DNA of 64,000 bases from Streptomyces sp. WM6386 (lineage in GTDB: Bacteria; Actinomycetota; Actinomycetes; Streptomycetales; Streptomycetaceae): contig NZ_JXTE01000004.1 of assembly GCF_000972385.1 (NCBI RefSeq), positions 62,001 to 126,000 of the forward strand, read 5' to 3'. The position numbers were made by a program, and so were the translations under genes. Each line of letters begins with the position of its first letter. Within the stretch, counting starts at the first letter, position 1. This document shows positions 42,519-51,170 of this stretch, one piece after another. Below the pieces are notes generated by a model. The model made no database searches, had not been told where the DNA came from, and saw only the letters and a program-made list of their open reading frames with translations.

Positions 42519-42601
42519 TTCACATCGTGAATTAAGGGGTCGTGGAAAGTGCTCCCGCAGCGGTATGTTGCAGGTCGGACAGGGTTCGAAGGGGGCCACA
42601 C

Positions 42602-43891
42602 ATGGCGGGGCGGAACGGGCGCACGGTACGCGATCTGAGGCGGGCCAACCGCACGGCCGTGCTGCAAAGGCTCTACTTCGACGGGCCTCTCAGCCGCTTC
42701 GAGCTCGGCCCGGCCACGGGCCTGAGCTCCGGTTCGGTGAGCAACGTCGTCGCCGACCTGGTCGCCGACGGCCTGCTGGAGGAGGCCGGCAGCGTCGACT
42801 CCGACGGCGGCCGCCCCCGCACCCTGCTGAGGGTGGCGCCCGGCAGCGGCCACATGATCGGTGTCGACGTCGGCGAAACCCGGGTGCGCATCGAGCTGTT
42901 CGACCTGACCCTCACCGAACTCGCCCGCGCCGAACGCCCGTTGACGCGGCAGGGCTACGACGTCGAGGTCATCGTCGACCACATCCGCGACGGCGTCGCC
43001 GAGGTGCTCGACACCGCCGGCATCGCCCCCGACCACCTGCTCGGCGTCGGCATCGGCGTCCCCGGCATCGTCGAACACTCCCCGGACCGGGGCGCCGTCG
43101 TCCACGGACAGACGATCGGCTGGGACGCGGTCCCGCTGGAGGAACTGCTCCGCTCCACCTCCCGACTGCCCGACACCGTCCGGTACTTCATCGACAACGG
43201 CGCCAAGACGCTGGGCCAGGCCGAGATGTGGTTCGGCGGTGGGCGCGGTGCGCACAACGCGGTCGTCGTCCTCTTCGGCTCCGGCGTCGGCGCGTGCCTC
43301 GTCACGCCCGAGGTGGAGAACGGGCGGGCGGTCGAATGGGGCCATCTGACGGTACGGGTCAAGGGACGCCGCTGCCGGTGCGGTGCGCTGGGCTGCCTGG
43401 AGGCCTACGCGGGCGCCGAGTCGCTGCTGGAGCGCTGGCGCGAGGAGGGCGGGCGGCCGCCCGAGGGCGCCGACGAGGAGACCGCGGTGACCGCGATGCT
43501 GGCCGCCGCGTACCCGGCCGAGGGCGGTGCGAGCGACCCGGTGGCACTGGCCGTGCTGGAGGAGACCGCCGAGTACCTGGGAGCCGGCCTCTCCGACCTC
43601 ATCAACCTCTTCCAGCCCGAGCGCATCCTCATCGGCGGCTGGGCCGGCCTCCAGCTGGGCACCCGCTTCCTGCCCGCCGTACGCCGCCACGCCTCCTCCT
43701 ACGCCCTGCGCCACCCGGCCGAGAAGGTCACCATCGAGCTCGGCCGGCTCGGCCCCGACGCGGTCACCGTCGGCGCCGCGATCCTGCCGCTGGCCGACTT
43801 CTTCGCCCGCGGCGGCCGCCGCCCCGAGCCCGCGCCCGAGGGACCCCATCCGGCCTGGCGCACCGCGTTGGAGGAGCGGGCTCCGCACTGA
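42602..43891 (+). CDS. ROK-family transcriptional regulator
   Basis: A 429-residue protein with an N-terminal winged helix (RTAVLQRLYFDGPLSRFELG, SSGSVSNVVADLVADGLLEE) and a ROK sugar-kinase-like domain. The latter carries MIGVDVGETRVRIELFD, GVGIGVPGIVE and the zinc motif RCRCGALGCLEAYAG. ATG 42602 follows AAGGGGG. ROK repressors usually control sugar uptake or hydrolase genes, but none is adjacent, so its targets lie elsewhere. Confidence 0.92.
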   Translation: MAGRNGRTVRDLRRANRTAVLQRLYFDGPLSRFELGPATGLSSGSVSNVVADLVADGLLEEAGSVDSDGGRPRTLLRVAPGSGHMIGVDVGETRVRIELFDLTLTELARAERPLTRQGYDVEVIVDHIRDGVAEVLDTAGIAPDHLLGVGIGVPGIVEHSPDRGAVVHGQTIGWDAVPLEELLRSTSRLPDTVRYFIDNGAKTLGQAEMWFGGGRGAHNAVVVLFGSGVGACLVTPEVENGRAVEWGHLTVRVKGRRCRCGALGCLEAYAGAESLLERWREEGGRPPEGADEETAVTAMLAAAYPAEGGASDPVALAVLEETAEYLGAGLSDLINLFQPERILIGGWAGLQLGTRFLPAVRRHASSYALRHPAEKVTIELGRLGPDAVTVGAAILPLADFFARGGRRPEPAPEGPHPAWRTALEERAPH

Positions 43892-43953
43892 GGTTTCGCC
43901 GGTGAGGGCGGAGGTACTCGCGAGTCGCCCGGACCACGCGAAGGGAGGGCGCC

Positions 43954-44187
43954 ATGGCCGACCACCACGGCAAAGGCCCCGGCGACGAACCCGTGCCGCG
44001 GGACATGCCGGACCAGCAGGCAGGCGACGGTGAGGACCCCTGGGACGCCGATCCCGAGGCGGCAGACACGGAAGAACCCGACTCCGAGGTCCCCGACACC
44101 GACGAGGCGGGCACCGGCCGCCAGGGCGCACCGCGCCAGGCCGGCGTCCACTCCGAGCACCCGGTACCGCAGGAGCCCACCGGCTGA
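43954..44187 (+). CDS. Small acidic hypothetical protein
   Basis: A 77-residue, strongly acidic, disorder-like protein (ADHHGKGPGDEPVPRDMPDQ; EEPDSEVPDTDEAG) with no hydrophobic core. GGGAGGG precedes the ATG with suitable spacing. It has no recognised family. A strong hairpin terminator follows 38 bp after the stop. It may be a small stress or spore-associated protein, but that is not shown. Confidence 0.6.
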   Translation: MADHHGKGPGDEPVPRDMPDQQAGDGEDPWDADPEAADTEEPDSEVPDTDEAGTGRQGAPRQAGVHSEHPVPQEPTG

Positions 44188-44225
44188 CCCCGGCCGTGCG
44201 CCGCCTCCTCCGACCGCCCGCACAC

Positions 44226-44258
44226 ACGCCTGTGCCGTCCCCGGGACGGCACAGGCGT
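44226..44258. terminator. Bidirectional hairpin terminator
   Basis: A perfect 16-bp inverted repeat around one central base (ACGCCTGTGCCGTCCC and its complement) sits between the convergent gene ends at 44187 and 44264. It lacks a clear T-run, as is usual in Streptomyces. Confidence 0.8.
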
Positions 44259-44263
44259 CGGCG

Positions 44264-45280
44264 TCAGCCCACCTTCCGCCCCCGCAGCGGTTCCGTGCTG
44301 GCTCCCGCGCCCTGCTGGAGGCCCTTGAGGAACTCCTCCAGCACCTCGTTCGCCGTGTGCTCGGGGTTCCAGCGCAGTTCCGTACGGGCGCGGGTGCAGT
44401 CCATCAGCGGGAGGCGCAGGACCGCGTCGAAGAGGTGCGGGGAGGCCGGGAGGAGATGGAGTCCCCAGGCGGCGGCGAGCGCCGAGCGGGCCGCGGTGCG
44501 GGGCAGCCGGACCCGCCGGTCGACGCCGAGCATCTCGCCGAGCAGCTCCGCGTCGACCGGCGGCTCGGCCGCCAGGTTGAAGGCGCCGCGCAGATCGGAG
44601 TGGACCGCGAGGCGGTATGCCTTGGCCGCGTCGTCCGTGTGCAGGGCCTGGACCCGCAGCCCGGGGATGTCGGGCAGGAAGGGCAGCAGCTCCGGACGGG
44701 CCAGCGGGCCCGGCAGGAAGCGGCCGCCGAAGATACGGCGCTGCTCGCTCGCCGACTCCCGCTTGAACAGGAACGCCGGCCGCATCCGCACCACCCGCAC
44801 CTCGGCGTGATCACGCTCGAAGGTGTCCAGGGCCCGCTCCAGATACGCCTTCTCCCGGCAGTACGCGGCATCCGGCCAGCCGTGCGTGGGCCACGACTCG
44901 GCCACGGCCTCGTCCTTGGGCCCCGGCGAGTACGCGCCGACCGACGACGCGTGCACCAGCGCCGGCACCCCGGCGGCGGCCACCGCCTCGAAGACCCGGA
45001 TGGAGCCCAGCACGTTCGTCCGCCAGGTCGCCGCCGGATCGTGCGTCGGCTGGAACGCCCAGGCCAGATGCACCACCGCGTCCGCACCCGCGAACTCCTT
45101 CTCCAGATCAGCCTGTTGCGACGACAGGTCCACCGCCGACCAGTCCGTCTTCGGCGGCGACCAGTCAGGGATCCGGCGCGCCAGCCCCAGCACGGAGTCG
45201 ACCTCCGGATCCTGCGACAGCAGACGCACCACACTCGTGCCGACGTTTCCGGTGGCGCCCGTGACAACGATCCTGCTCAC
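44264..45280 (-). CDS. NAD-dependent epimerase/dehydratase family protein
   Basis: A 338-residue extended short-chain dehydrogenase. The nucleotide motif is IVVTGATGNVGTSVVRLL, the central strands VDLSSQQADLEKEFAGADAVV, HASSVGAYSPG and the active-site YCREKAYLE (YxxxK). GTG 45280 is chosen because AGGAG lies six bases upstream. It probably acts on a nucleotide sugar or a related small molecule; nothing nearby narrows this. Confidence 0.88.
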   Translation of the reverse strand: MSRIVVTGATGNVGTSVVRLLSQDPEVDSVLGLARRIPDWSPPKTDWSAVDLSSQQADLEKEFAGADAVVHLAWAFQPTHDPAATWRTNVLGSIRVFEAVAAAGVPALVHASSVGAYSPGPKDEAVAESWPTHGWPDAAYCREKAYLERALDTFERDHAEVRVVRMRPAFLFKRESASEQRRIFGGRFLPGPLARPELLPFLPDIPGLRVQALHTDDAAKAYRLAVHSDLRGAFNLAAEPPVDAELLGEMLGVDRRVRLPRTAARSALAAAWGLHLLPASPHLFDAVLRLPLMDCTRARTELRWNPEHTANEVLEEFLKGLQQGAGASTEPLRGRKVG

Positions 45281-45409
45281 GTTCGACTCCTCTCGGGCGT
45301 GCCCCACGATGGGGCGGACCGAGTACCCGGGCGGCGAGGATGCAACTCAGTTTTGCGCTCTCGGAATGGTTCATACGGATGGCGCATGAGGCCGGGTAGG
45401 GTTGGCGGG

Positions 45410-45691
45410 GTGGGACTGTCCTTGGGAGAACGTGTGAGGTCTTCGGTCGCCGCGCTGATGCATGCGACGGGTGAGTCGCAGGCGGAGGTCGCCGTCGCGC
45501 TCGGGGTGAGCCAGGCGCAGGTGAGCCGCCGTCAGTCCGGCAGCGCCGCCTGGAGCCTGGCCGACTGCGACGTGCTCGCCGCGCACTTCGGCATCGATGT
45601 GCTCGATCTGCTCGCCGGACCGACCCGGGCCTGCGAGACGCTGCCCGTGCGGCGGCGCCGGACCGCGGGACCGACGGCGGTGACCCGATGA
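45410..45691 (+). CDS. Helix-turn-helix protein, first gene of the HTH-polymerase operon
   Basis: A 93-residue protein with an XRE-like helix-turn-helix (QAEVAVALGVSQAQVSRRQSG) and a basic tail (PVRRRRTAGP). GTG 45410 and ATG 45386 are both possible starts and neither has a good ribosome site. The stop overlaps the next start by ATGA, so it is coupled to the HTH-polymerase gene. It could be the operon's regulator or a DNA-binding partner of the polymerase-like protein. Confidence 0.78.
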   Translation: MGLSLGERVRSSVAALMHATGESQAEVAVALGVSQAQVSRRQSGSAAWSLADCDVLAAHFGIDVLDLLAGPTRACETLPVRRRRTAGPTAVTR

Positions 45692-47280
45692 CGGACTTCG
45701 AGGCGATCGACGCCCTCCTGGCGGGCGCCCGCCAGGAGGTGCCGCTGCCACCGGCCGATGTGCGGCGCGAGCTGCGGGAGAGCCTCAACCTCTCCCGTTC
45801 CCAGGTGGCCCAGGCGCTCGGCGTCAGTCCCTCCACCGTCGGTGGCTGGGAAGCGGGGCGGGACCCGAGCGGGGCCGTGCGCGAGAAGTACGCGTACTTC
45901 CTGGAGGGGGCGCAGGCCAAACTGGCGGCGCGGACGGAGGAGGCGGCCGGGACACCGGGCGCCGAGTACGTCGTAGAGCCGGAGACCGATGCCGACGACG
46001 CCGACCAGACCCCGGACGGGACGGGCGAGACGGGTGAGTCGGACGAGGTCGAGGCCTTGTCGGCTCCCCGGCCCTGCGTCCTGTGCGGGATGCCCGCCCG
46101 GCACCAGGTCGCGGGCTTCCCCCAGCATCTGGACCCCGCCGACTGCGGTACGCCGGCGCCCGCGGAGCCGGATCCCGTGGCGTCCCCGGTCGCTCCATCC
46201 GGGCGCGAGGAGCCTGCCTCGGCCAAGAGTCGCAAGCCGCCCTCCGCACAGCGCGACCGCGCCGCCGAGCCGGTCCGTGTCGTCCCCGTCGGACGCCGTA
46301 TGCAGACCGCCTCGCAGGACCCCGACCTGATCGGTGCCGCGGTGGCAGCCGCCCTGGAGAAGCACAGCGGCGATCTGGAGGCGGCGACCGCGGCCCTGGT
46401 GAAGCGGGCCATCCCGGACGCCATGGCGCTGCTGGACGAGACCCGCAAGGGCGGTCGTTACGACGTCGTGGCGCACCCCTGGATCCCGGAGGTCCTGCGC
46501 AAGCAGTCCGCCCGCGGCGCGGACCGGATCTGGGAGGCCCGCCCCAAGTGGGCGCGGACCGAACTCCCCTCCGGTGCCCACGAGGTGACCGCCCTCGACA
46601 TCAACGGCGCCTACCTGTCGGCGCTCAAGACCCATCTGCCGATCGGCCAGTTGGAACACTCCACCGGCTTCGACCACGACCGTCGGCGGGCCGGTGTCCA
46701 TCTGATCACCCCCTCCGAGTGGGACCACGACGCCCAGCTGCCCAACCCGATCGGCAACCGCGACGAGCCAGGACCGCTCTGGGTCACCGAACCGACCCTG
46801 CGCCTGCTGCTGCGCCTGTCGGGCCCGAAGTACGGGCTGTGCGACCCGCCGGAGATCCACGAGTCGTTCACCTCGGGCGCGACCGAGAGCCTCCTGGAGA
46901 AGTTCCGCGTCGCGCTGAAGGACGCCCGGGACCGGGCGATCGCCGAGGACGACGAGGTGACGCTGGAGTACGTGAAGGCGATGTACTCCAAGTTCGTCTC
47001 CACCATGGGCGAGTCGAACTACAACCGGGAGCTCTACCGCCCCGACTGGATGCACCTCATCCGCTCCCAGGCCTTCGCCAACCTCTGGATGAAGGCCTAC
47101 AAGGCCCATGAGGAGGGCCTCATGGTCGTCCGCGCCATGGGCACCGACGAGTTGCACGTCATCGGCGACTGGCGACGGGTCTTCCCGGAGGGCCGCGGGG
47201 TCTCCGAGGTGAAGGTCAAGGAGATGTACACCGTCGGCGAGGACGTCGACCCCGCGGACGCGGGGGAGGGGGACGACTGA
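45688..47280 (+). CDS. HTH protein fused to a phi29-like family-B DNA polymerase palm (Tap-like?)
   Basis: A 530-residue protein. Residues 20-75 form an XRE-type helix-turn-helix (LSRSQVAQALGVSPSTVGGW). Residues 80-215 are a Pro/Ala/Glu-rich linker with a CVLCGMPARHQ Cys pair. Residues 295-500 carry collinear family-B polymerase motifs: A as DINGAYLSAL (Asp304), B as VKAMYSKFVSTMGESN (Lys430), and C as RAMGTDELHVIGD (Asp487). These line up with phi29 DNA polymerase DVNSLYPAQM, SLYGKFASN and CDTDSIHLTG, and an LWVTEPTLRLL block matches its LWLSNVDLELM. Both metal-binding Asp are kept; no exonuclease motif is seen. It may relate to telomere-associated protein Tap, which also starts with an HTH. 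Function is inferred. Confidence 0.72.
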   Translation: MTDFEAIDALLAGARQEVPLPPADVRRELRESLNLSRSQVAQALGVSPSTVGGWEAGRDPSGAVREKYAYFLEGAQAKLAARTEEAAGTPGAEYVVEPETDADDADQTPDGTGETGESDEVEALSAPRPCVLCGMPARHQVAGFPQHLDPADCGTPAPAEPDPVASPVAPSGREEPASAKSRKPPSAQRDRAAEPVRVVPVGRRMQTASQDPDLIGAAVAAALEKHSGDLEAATAALVKRAIPDAMALLDETRKGGRYDVVAHPWIPEVLRKQSARGADRIWEARPKWARTELPSGAHEVTALDINGAYLSALKTHLPIGQLEHSTGFDHDRRRAGVHLITPSEWDHDAQLPNPIGNRDEPGPLWVTEPTLRLLLRLSGPKYGLCDPPEIHESFTSGATESLLEKFRVALKDARDRAIAEDDEVTLEYVKAMYSKFVSTMGESNYNRELYRPDWMHLIRSQAFANLWMKAYKAHEEGLMVVRAMGTDELHVIGDWRRVFPEGRGVSEVKVKEMYTVGEDVDPADAGEGDD

Positions 47281-47282
47281 CG

Positions 47283-47717
47283 GTGAGCACCGTGATCGAC
47301 TTCTTCGTCGCGCCGGACGACACGTCGGCCGCCACGGCGCTGAGGGCCCGGCCGGGGCCCGCCCGCGCGTCGCTCTCCCTCGGCAACTTCGACGTCGAGG
47401 AGGCCGTGGTCGAGTGGGAATGCCTCCTCGTCGGCGGCACGTTCACGGACCTCGTGGAGGCCGGGGAGCCCCGTACGGTCGCCGACCGGGACGAGGACGA
47501 GTGCCTCGTGTTCGCGCTCTCGCCCCGGCTGTGCGCCGCACTCGCCGCGGCCGGGCAGCCCCGCCTCCGTGACGTCGCCGTCTCGTGGGTGGACCTGCGT
47601 GCGCGGGACGGCGAGGTCTTCGACCCGGAGACCGCCCACGGGATCGTGGCCGGTCTGGCGGCTCTCGCCGGTAGCGCCGGCCGTCGCGAGCAGGGCGTCT
47701 ACTGCCGGGTCGGGTAG
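47283..47717 (+). CDS. Hypothetical protein, third gene of the HTH-polymerase operon
   Basis: A 144-residue soluble, acidic protein beginning at GTG 47283, two bases after the polymerase-like gene's stop. It opens STVIDFFVAPDDTSAATALR and has a mixed alpha/beta pattern (ASLSLGNFDVEEAVVEWECL; FALSPRLCAALAAAG). I do not recognise the family. Tight spacing implies it is co-transcribed and may assist the polymerase-like protein. Confidence 0.75.
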   Translation: MSTVIDFFVAPDDTSAATALRARPGPARASLSLGNFDVEEAVVEWECLLVGGTFTDLVEAGEPRTVADRDEDECLVFALSPRLCAALAAAGQPRLRDVAVSWVDLRARDGEVFDPETAHGIVAGLAALAGSAGRREQGVYCRVG

Positions 47718-47725
47718 CGCTCGGG

Positions 47726-48691
47726 TCAGGCGCGGAACGCGTTCACGCCGGTCAGCTCCGCCGACAGTTCCCACAGCCGGGCGGCCTGCTCCGGGTCGAC
47801 CGCCCAGTCCTTGACGCCGCTGCGCTCGCCGTCGGCCGGGGCGGGCTCGGCGATGTCGCAGTCCTCCAGGTACACACCACCGAGGCCGTCCAGTTGGGGC
47901 GAGGTCGCGGCCCACACCTGGGTGGCCGCACCCTCCTGCGGGGTCTTGAAGCCGACCTGCGGGATCGGGTTGCCGTCCTCGTCGATCCAGCCGCTCGCGA
48001 TCATCTCCTCCTTGGGCAGATGCCGCTGAAGGGGCGTCATGATGCCGCCGGGGTGCAGCGAGAAGGCCCGGACGCCGTGCTCCTGGCCCAGCCGGTCCAG
48101 TTGGACGGCGAACAGGACGTTCGCGGTCTTGGCCTGGCCGTACGCCAACCACTTGTCGTAGTCGCCGCGCTGCCAGTGGACGTCGTCCCAGCGCATACCG
48201 GAGAAGTGATGGCCGCGCGAGGACACTGACACCACCCGGGCGCCGCCGCTCTCGATCGCCGGCCACAGCCGGTTGACCAGCGCGAAGTGACCGAGGTGGT
48301 TGGTGGCGAACTGCGCCTCCCAGCCGGGGCCGACCCGGGTCTCGGGGCAGGCCATGATCCCGGCGTTGTCGATCATGAAGTCGATGCGGCGGTCCGAGGC
48401 GAGGAACCGCTCGGCGAGGGCGCGCACGCTGTCCAGGTCGCCGAGGTCCAGCTCGTCCACCTCGACGCCGTCGATGCCCGCCACGGCTTCCCGGGCGGCC
48501 GCGGGCCGGCGGGCCGGCACGACGACCCGGGCGCCCGCCTTGGTGAGCGCACGCGTGGTCTCCAGGCCGAGTCCCGAGTAGCCGCCGGTGACGACCGCGA
48601 GCTTGCCGGTGAGGTCGAGGCCGGCGAGAACGTCCTCGGCGGTGCTGCGGGCGTCGAAGCCCGATCCGATCTTGTGCTGTGCAGTGCTCAT
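47726..48691 (-). CDS. Short-chain dehydrogenase/reductase
   Basis: A 321-residue SDR of the retinol-dehydrogenase-like class. It shows KLAVVTGGYSGLGLETTRAL (TGxxxGxG), NAGIMACPE, and the catalytic Ser at VSVSSRGHH, with Tyr-Lys in WLAYGQAKTANVLFA. ATG 48691 is chosen; a long Arg/Pro-rich upstream frame is not conserved. The reductive substrate is unknown. It is convergent with the HTH-polymerase operon, nine bases from its last stop. Confidence 0.9.
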   Translation of the reverse strand: MSTAQHKIGSGFDARSTAEDVLAGLDLTGKLAVVTGGYSGLGLETTRALTKAGARVVVPARRPAAAREAVAGIDGVEVDELDLGDLDSVRALAERFLASDRRIDFMIDNAGIMACPETRVGPGWEAQFATNHLGHFALVNRLWPAIESGGARVVSVSSRGHHFSGMRWDDVHWQRGDYDKWLAYGQAKTANVLFAVQLDRLGQEHGVRAFSLHPGGIMTPLQRHLPKEEMIASGWIDEDGNPIPQVGFKTPQEGAATQVWAATSPQLDGLGGVYLEDCDIAEPAPADGERSGVKDWAVDPEQAARLWELSAELTGVNAFRA

Positions 48692-48765
48692 GCAGGGAAC
48701 GCTACGAATTGGAGTGCTCTCGAAGTCAAGCGGAACCTGCCGAGGACGGTCCAGGACAAGAGAAA

Positions 48766-48798
48766 GCCCCGACCGGACGGGGGAATCACGGTCGGGGC
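48766..48798 (-). terminator. Intrinsic terminator on the minus strand
   Basis: The stem GCCCCGACCG (48766-48775) pairs perfectly with CGGTCGGGGC (48789-48798). On the minus strand the hairpin is followed by TTTCTCTTG. It would end transcripts from the HAD gene, whose stop lies about 190 bp upstream, or from a small RNA in between. The stretch 48799-48984 holds no convincing gene. Confidence 0.7.
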
Positions 48799-48984
48799 GG
48801 TCCTGATGTGGGCGCGGATGGCGGTCGCCTCTCGGCGAAGGCTCCACAGGGCTTCAGCCGAACGATCGTCCCTGTGGGCAAAAGGTGAGGCCCGGGGACA
48901 CTGTCCCATCCGCACCCACATGTGGTTCAACGGGCAACCACCCTGGGGTGTTCCCCGGCCTGTCGCGTTATGGCGTGACCTGTG

Positions 48985-49659
48985 TCACCGCTCGGACGGC
49001 AGCCGGGCGAAGGGACTGTCCGCGAGGGACCCGAGCAGCTGGGCGGGGTCGTCGTAGATCGCCTCCGCGCCCGCCTCCACCAGGTCCGCGCGCGGGATGC
49101 CACCGCACAGCACGCCCACGCAGCACACCCCGGCCCGGCTGCCCGCCTTCATGTCCCACACGGTGTCGCCGACGAACAGCGCACGTTCGGGCGGCACGCC
49201 CGCCAGTTCCAGGGCGTGTTCGACGGGCTCCGGCGCGGGCTTGCCCTCGGTGACGTCGTCGGCGCTCGCGGTGGCGGTGATGGCGTCGTCGGCGCCGATG
49301 GCGCGGCGCAGCGCGGACAGTTCCGCACCGCCCGCCGAGGTCGCGAGCACCACCGCCCAGCCCTCGTGGTCGAGGCGCCGCAGCAGCCGCCCCGCGTCGC
49401 GCAGCGCGGGCAGCCGGTCGAAGTACTGGCCGTAGAGGGCCTTGTGGGCGGAGCTCAGTGCGTCCGCCTCCTGCTCGGCCCGGTTCTCGCCGATCAGACG
49501 GGCGACGAGATCCTCGGAGCCGAGGCCCACCGCCCGGTGGATGGCGTGCATGGACACGTCGTGACCCGCCTGGCGGAACGCCTCCCACCAGGTCGCCACA
49601 TGGAGATGGTTGGTGTCGACCAGGGTTCCGTCGACGTCGAACACCGCCGCGCGTTCCAT
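48985..49659 (-). CDS. HAD-family phosphatase (phosphoglycolate phosphatase-like)
   Basis: A 224-residue HAD-IA hydrolase. Motif I is VFDVDGTLVDTNH (nucleophile Asp8), motif II LATSAGG, motif III the Lys in TEGKPAPEPVEHAL, and motif IV FVGDTVWDMKAG. The cap domain lies between motifs I and II. It should dephosphorylate a small phosphorylated metabolite. GGAGGACGGGTT precedes ATG 49659. Confidence 0.92.
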   Translation of the reverse strand: MERAAVFDVDGTLVDTNHLHVATWWEAFRQAGHDVSMHAIHRAVGLGSEDLVARLIGENRAEQEADALSSAHKALYGQYFDRLPALRDAGRLLRRLDHEGWAVVLATSAGGAELSALRRAIGADDAITATASADDVTEGKPAPEPVEHALELAGVPPERALFVGDTVWDMKAGSRAGVCCVGVLCGGIPRADLVEAGAEAIYDDPAQLLGSLADSPFARLPSER

Positions 49660-49709
49660 AACCCGTCCTCCTTGTCCCGCACCGCACACCGCAGCGCACG
49701 AGTACCACG

Positions 49710-50750
49710 TCAGGGGCCGGTCACTCCGGCGGGCACCCGGCGTTCCCGGGTCCAGGCCAACAGCTCCTCCAGCGACCAGGCGGTGACCACACGCTCGTCG
49801 GGCACCCCGCACTCCTCGGCCCGGGCGCAGCCGAGGATCTGCCAGTCGAGCTGGCCGGGCGCGTGCGCGTCGGTGTCGACGGAGAACAGCACGCCCGCCG
49901 CCACGGCCTGCCGCAGCAGCCGCCGGGGCGGGTCGAGCCGCTCGGGCCGGCTGTTGATCTCCACGGCCGTGCCCGACTCGGCGCACGCGGCGAACACCTC
50001 CTCGGCGTCGAACTCCGACTCGGGCCGCCCTTTGCCGGTGACCAGCCGTCCGGTGCAGTGACCGAGGACGTCCGCGTGCGGATTGCGTACGGCGGCCACC
50101 ATGCGGCGGGTCATCGAGCGGGCGTCCATGCGCAGCTTGGAGTGCACGGAGACGACCACGACGTCGAGCCGCTGGAGCAGCTCCTCGTCCTGGTCGAGCG
50201 AACCGTCGTCGAGGATGTCGCACTCGATGCCGGTGAGCAGCCGGAAGGGCGCCCAGCCGGCGTTCAGTTCCGCCACCACGTCCAGCTGCTCGCGCAGCCG
50301 CTCGGGGGACAGGCCGCGGGCCACGGTCAGTCGCGGGGAGTGGTCGGTCAGCACCGCCCACTCGTGCCCGAGCTCCGCCGCCGTCCGGCCCATCTCCTCG
50401 ATGGGGCTGCCGCCGTCCGACCAGTCGGAGTGCAGATGGCAGTCGCCCCGCAGCAGCGCCCGCAGCCGCTGCCCGCCCCGTACGGCCGGCCCGGCGGGCG
50501 CCTCACCCTCCAGCTTGTCCAGATAGCCCGGCACCTCTCCGGCCAGCGCCTCACGCACCACGTTCGCCGTCTTGGGCCCGACCCCCTTGAGCGACTCCAG
50601 CGTCCCGGCCTCCGCCCGCTCGCGCATCTCCCCCTCGGGCAGTGCCGCCAGCACCCGGGCAGCCGTACGGAAGGCGCGTACGCGGTACGTCGGCGCCAAG
50701 GACCGCTCCAGCAGGAAGGCGATCCGGTCCAGTGCCTCGACGGGGTCCAT
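49710..50750 (-). CDS. PHP-domain protein with helix-hairpin-helix N-terminus (PolX-like)
   Basis: A 346-residue protein. Residues 1-85 are a helix-hairpin-helix region (LESLKGVGPKTANVVREAL) and residues 100-346 a PHP metal-dependent phosphoesterase domain (GDCHLHSDWSDGGSP, VLTDHSPRL, GIECDIL, VSVHSK, EINSRPER, DTDAHAPGQL). It resembles the C-terminal part of bacterial PolX without the polymerase palm. A role in DNA end processing or nucleotide phosphate hydrolysis is likely. ATG 50750 is chosen with GGAGG upstream; GTG 50756 is an alternative. Confidence 0.9.
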   Translation of the reverse strand: MDPVEALDRIAFLLERSLAPTYRVRAFRTAARVLAALPEGEMRERAEAGTLESLKGVGPKTANVVREALAGEVPGYLDKLEGEAPAGPAVRGGQRLRALLRGDCHLHSDWSDGGSPIEEMGRTAAELGHEWAVLTDHSPRLTVARGLSPERLREQLDVVAELNAGWAPFRLLTGIECDILDDGSLDQDEELLQRLDVVVVSVHSKLRMDARSMTRRMVAAVRNPHADVLGHCTGRLVTGKGRPESEFDAEEVFAACAESGTAVEINSRPERLDPPRRLLRQAVAAGVLFSVDTDAHAPGQLDWQILGCARAEECGVPDERVVTAWSLEELLAWTRERRVPAGVTGP

Positions 50751-50861
50751 CGCCACCTCCTCCTCCAGGGTTCCCCAGCTCTACGGGGCTCGCACGGCGG
50801 ACGCAGGGCTGCCTTTGCCCTCTCATGTCCCTCTTGCGCAATGCGTTCTACGCTCTATGGC

Positions 50862-51098
50862 ATGACCGAAATCGCGAGCCCGTACATCTCGAATCCGCGA
50901 ATCCTGGTGCTCGGGGTGCAGCCCGGTACACCGCCGTTCCGGATCGTGGAGATCGACGGAGAGGTGGTCGGTGAGGCGAAAGCCGTCACCGACGTCCTGG
51001 AGGCCGCCGCCGCGTGGGGCATCACGGTCCACGACCTCGACGACCCGGACGTGGTGCGCTGGGTGGGCGGAGACAAGTTCACCTGGACCCGGCACTAG
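50862..51098 (+). CDS. Small conserved hypothetical protein
   Basis: A 78-residue protein beginning MTEIASPYISNPRILVLGVQ and ending in a WVGGDKFTWTRH-like tail. It looks like a compact alpha/beta domain. ATG 50862 follows CTCTATGGC, without an obvious ribosome site. It has no recognised family name. The neighbouring plus-strand TSUP gene starts 72 bp downstream. Confidence 0.75.
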   Translation: MTEIASPYISNPRILVLGVQPGTPPFRIVEIDGEVVGEAKAVTDVLEAAAAWGITVHDLDDPDVVRWVGGDKFTWTRH

Positions 51099-51170
51099 GA
51101 CCCAGGGCCCGTCGGGGGTGTGCGGGACGATTCGGTGTTCGCCGAAGCGTTCCGTTTCTAAGCTCCCCTC

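Noticed and set aside
48688..48930. 80-residue minus-strand frame across the terminator
   Set aside because: The frame reads straight through the hairpin terminator, so it cannot be a normally terminated gene; an untranslated RNA is more plausible.
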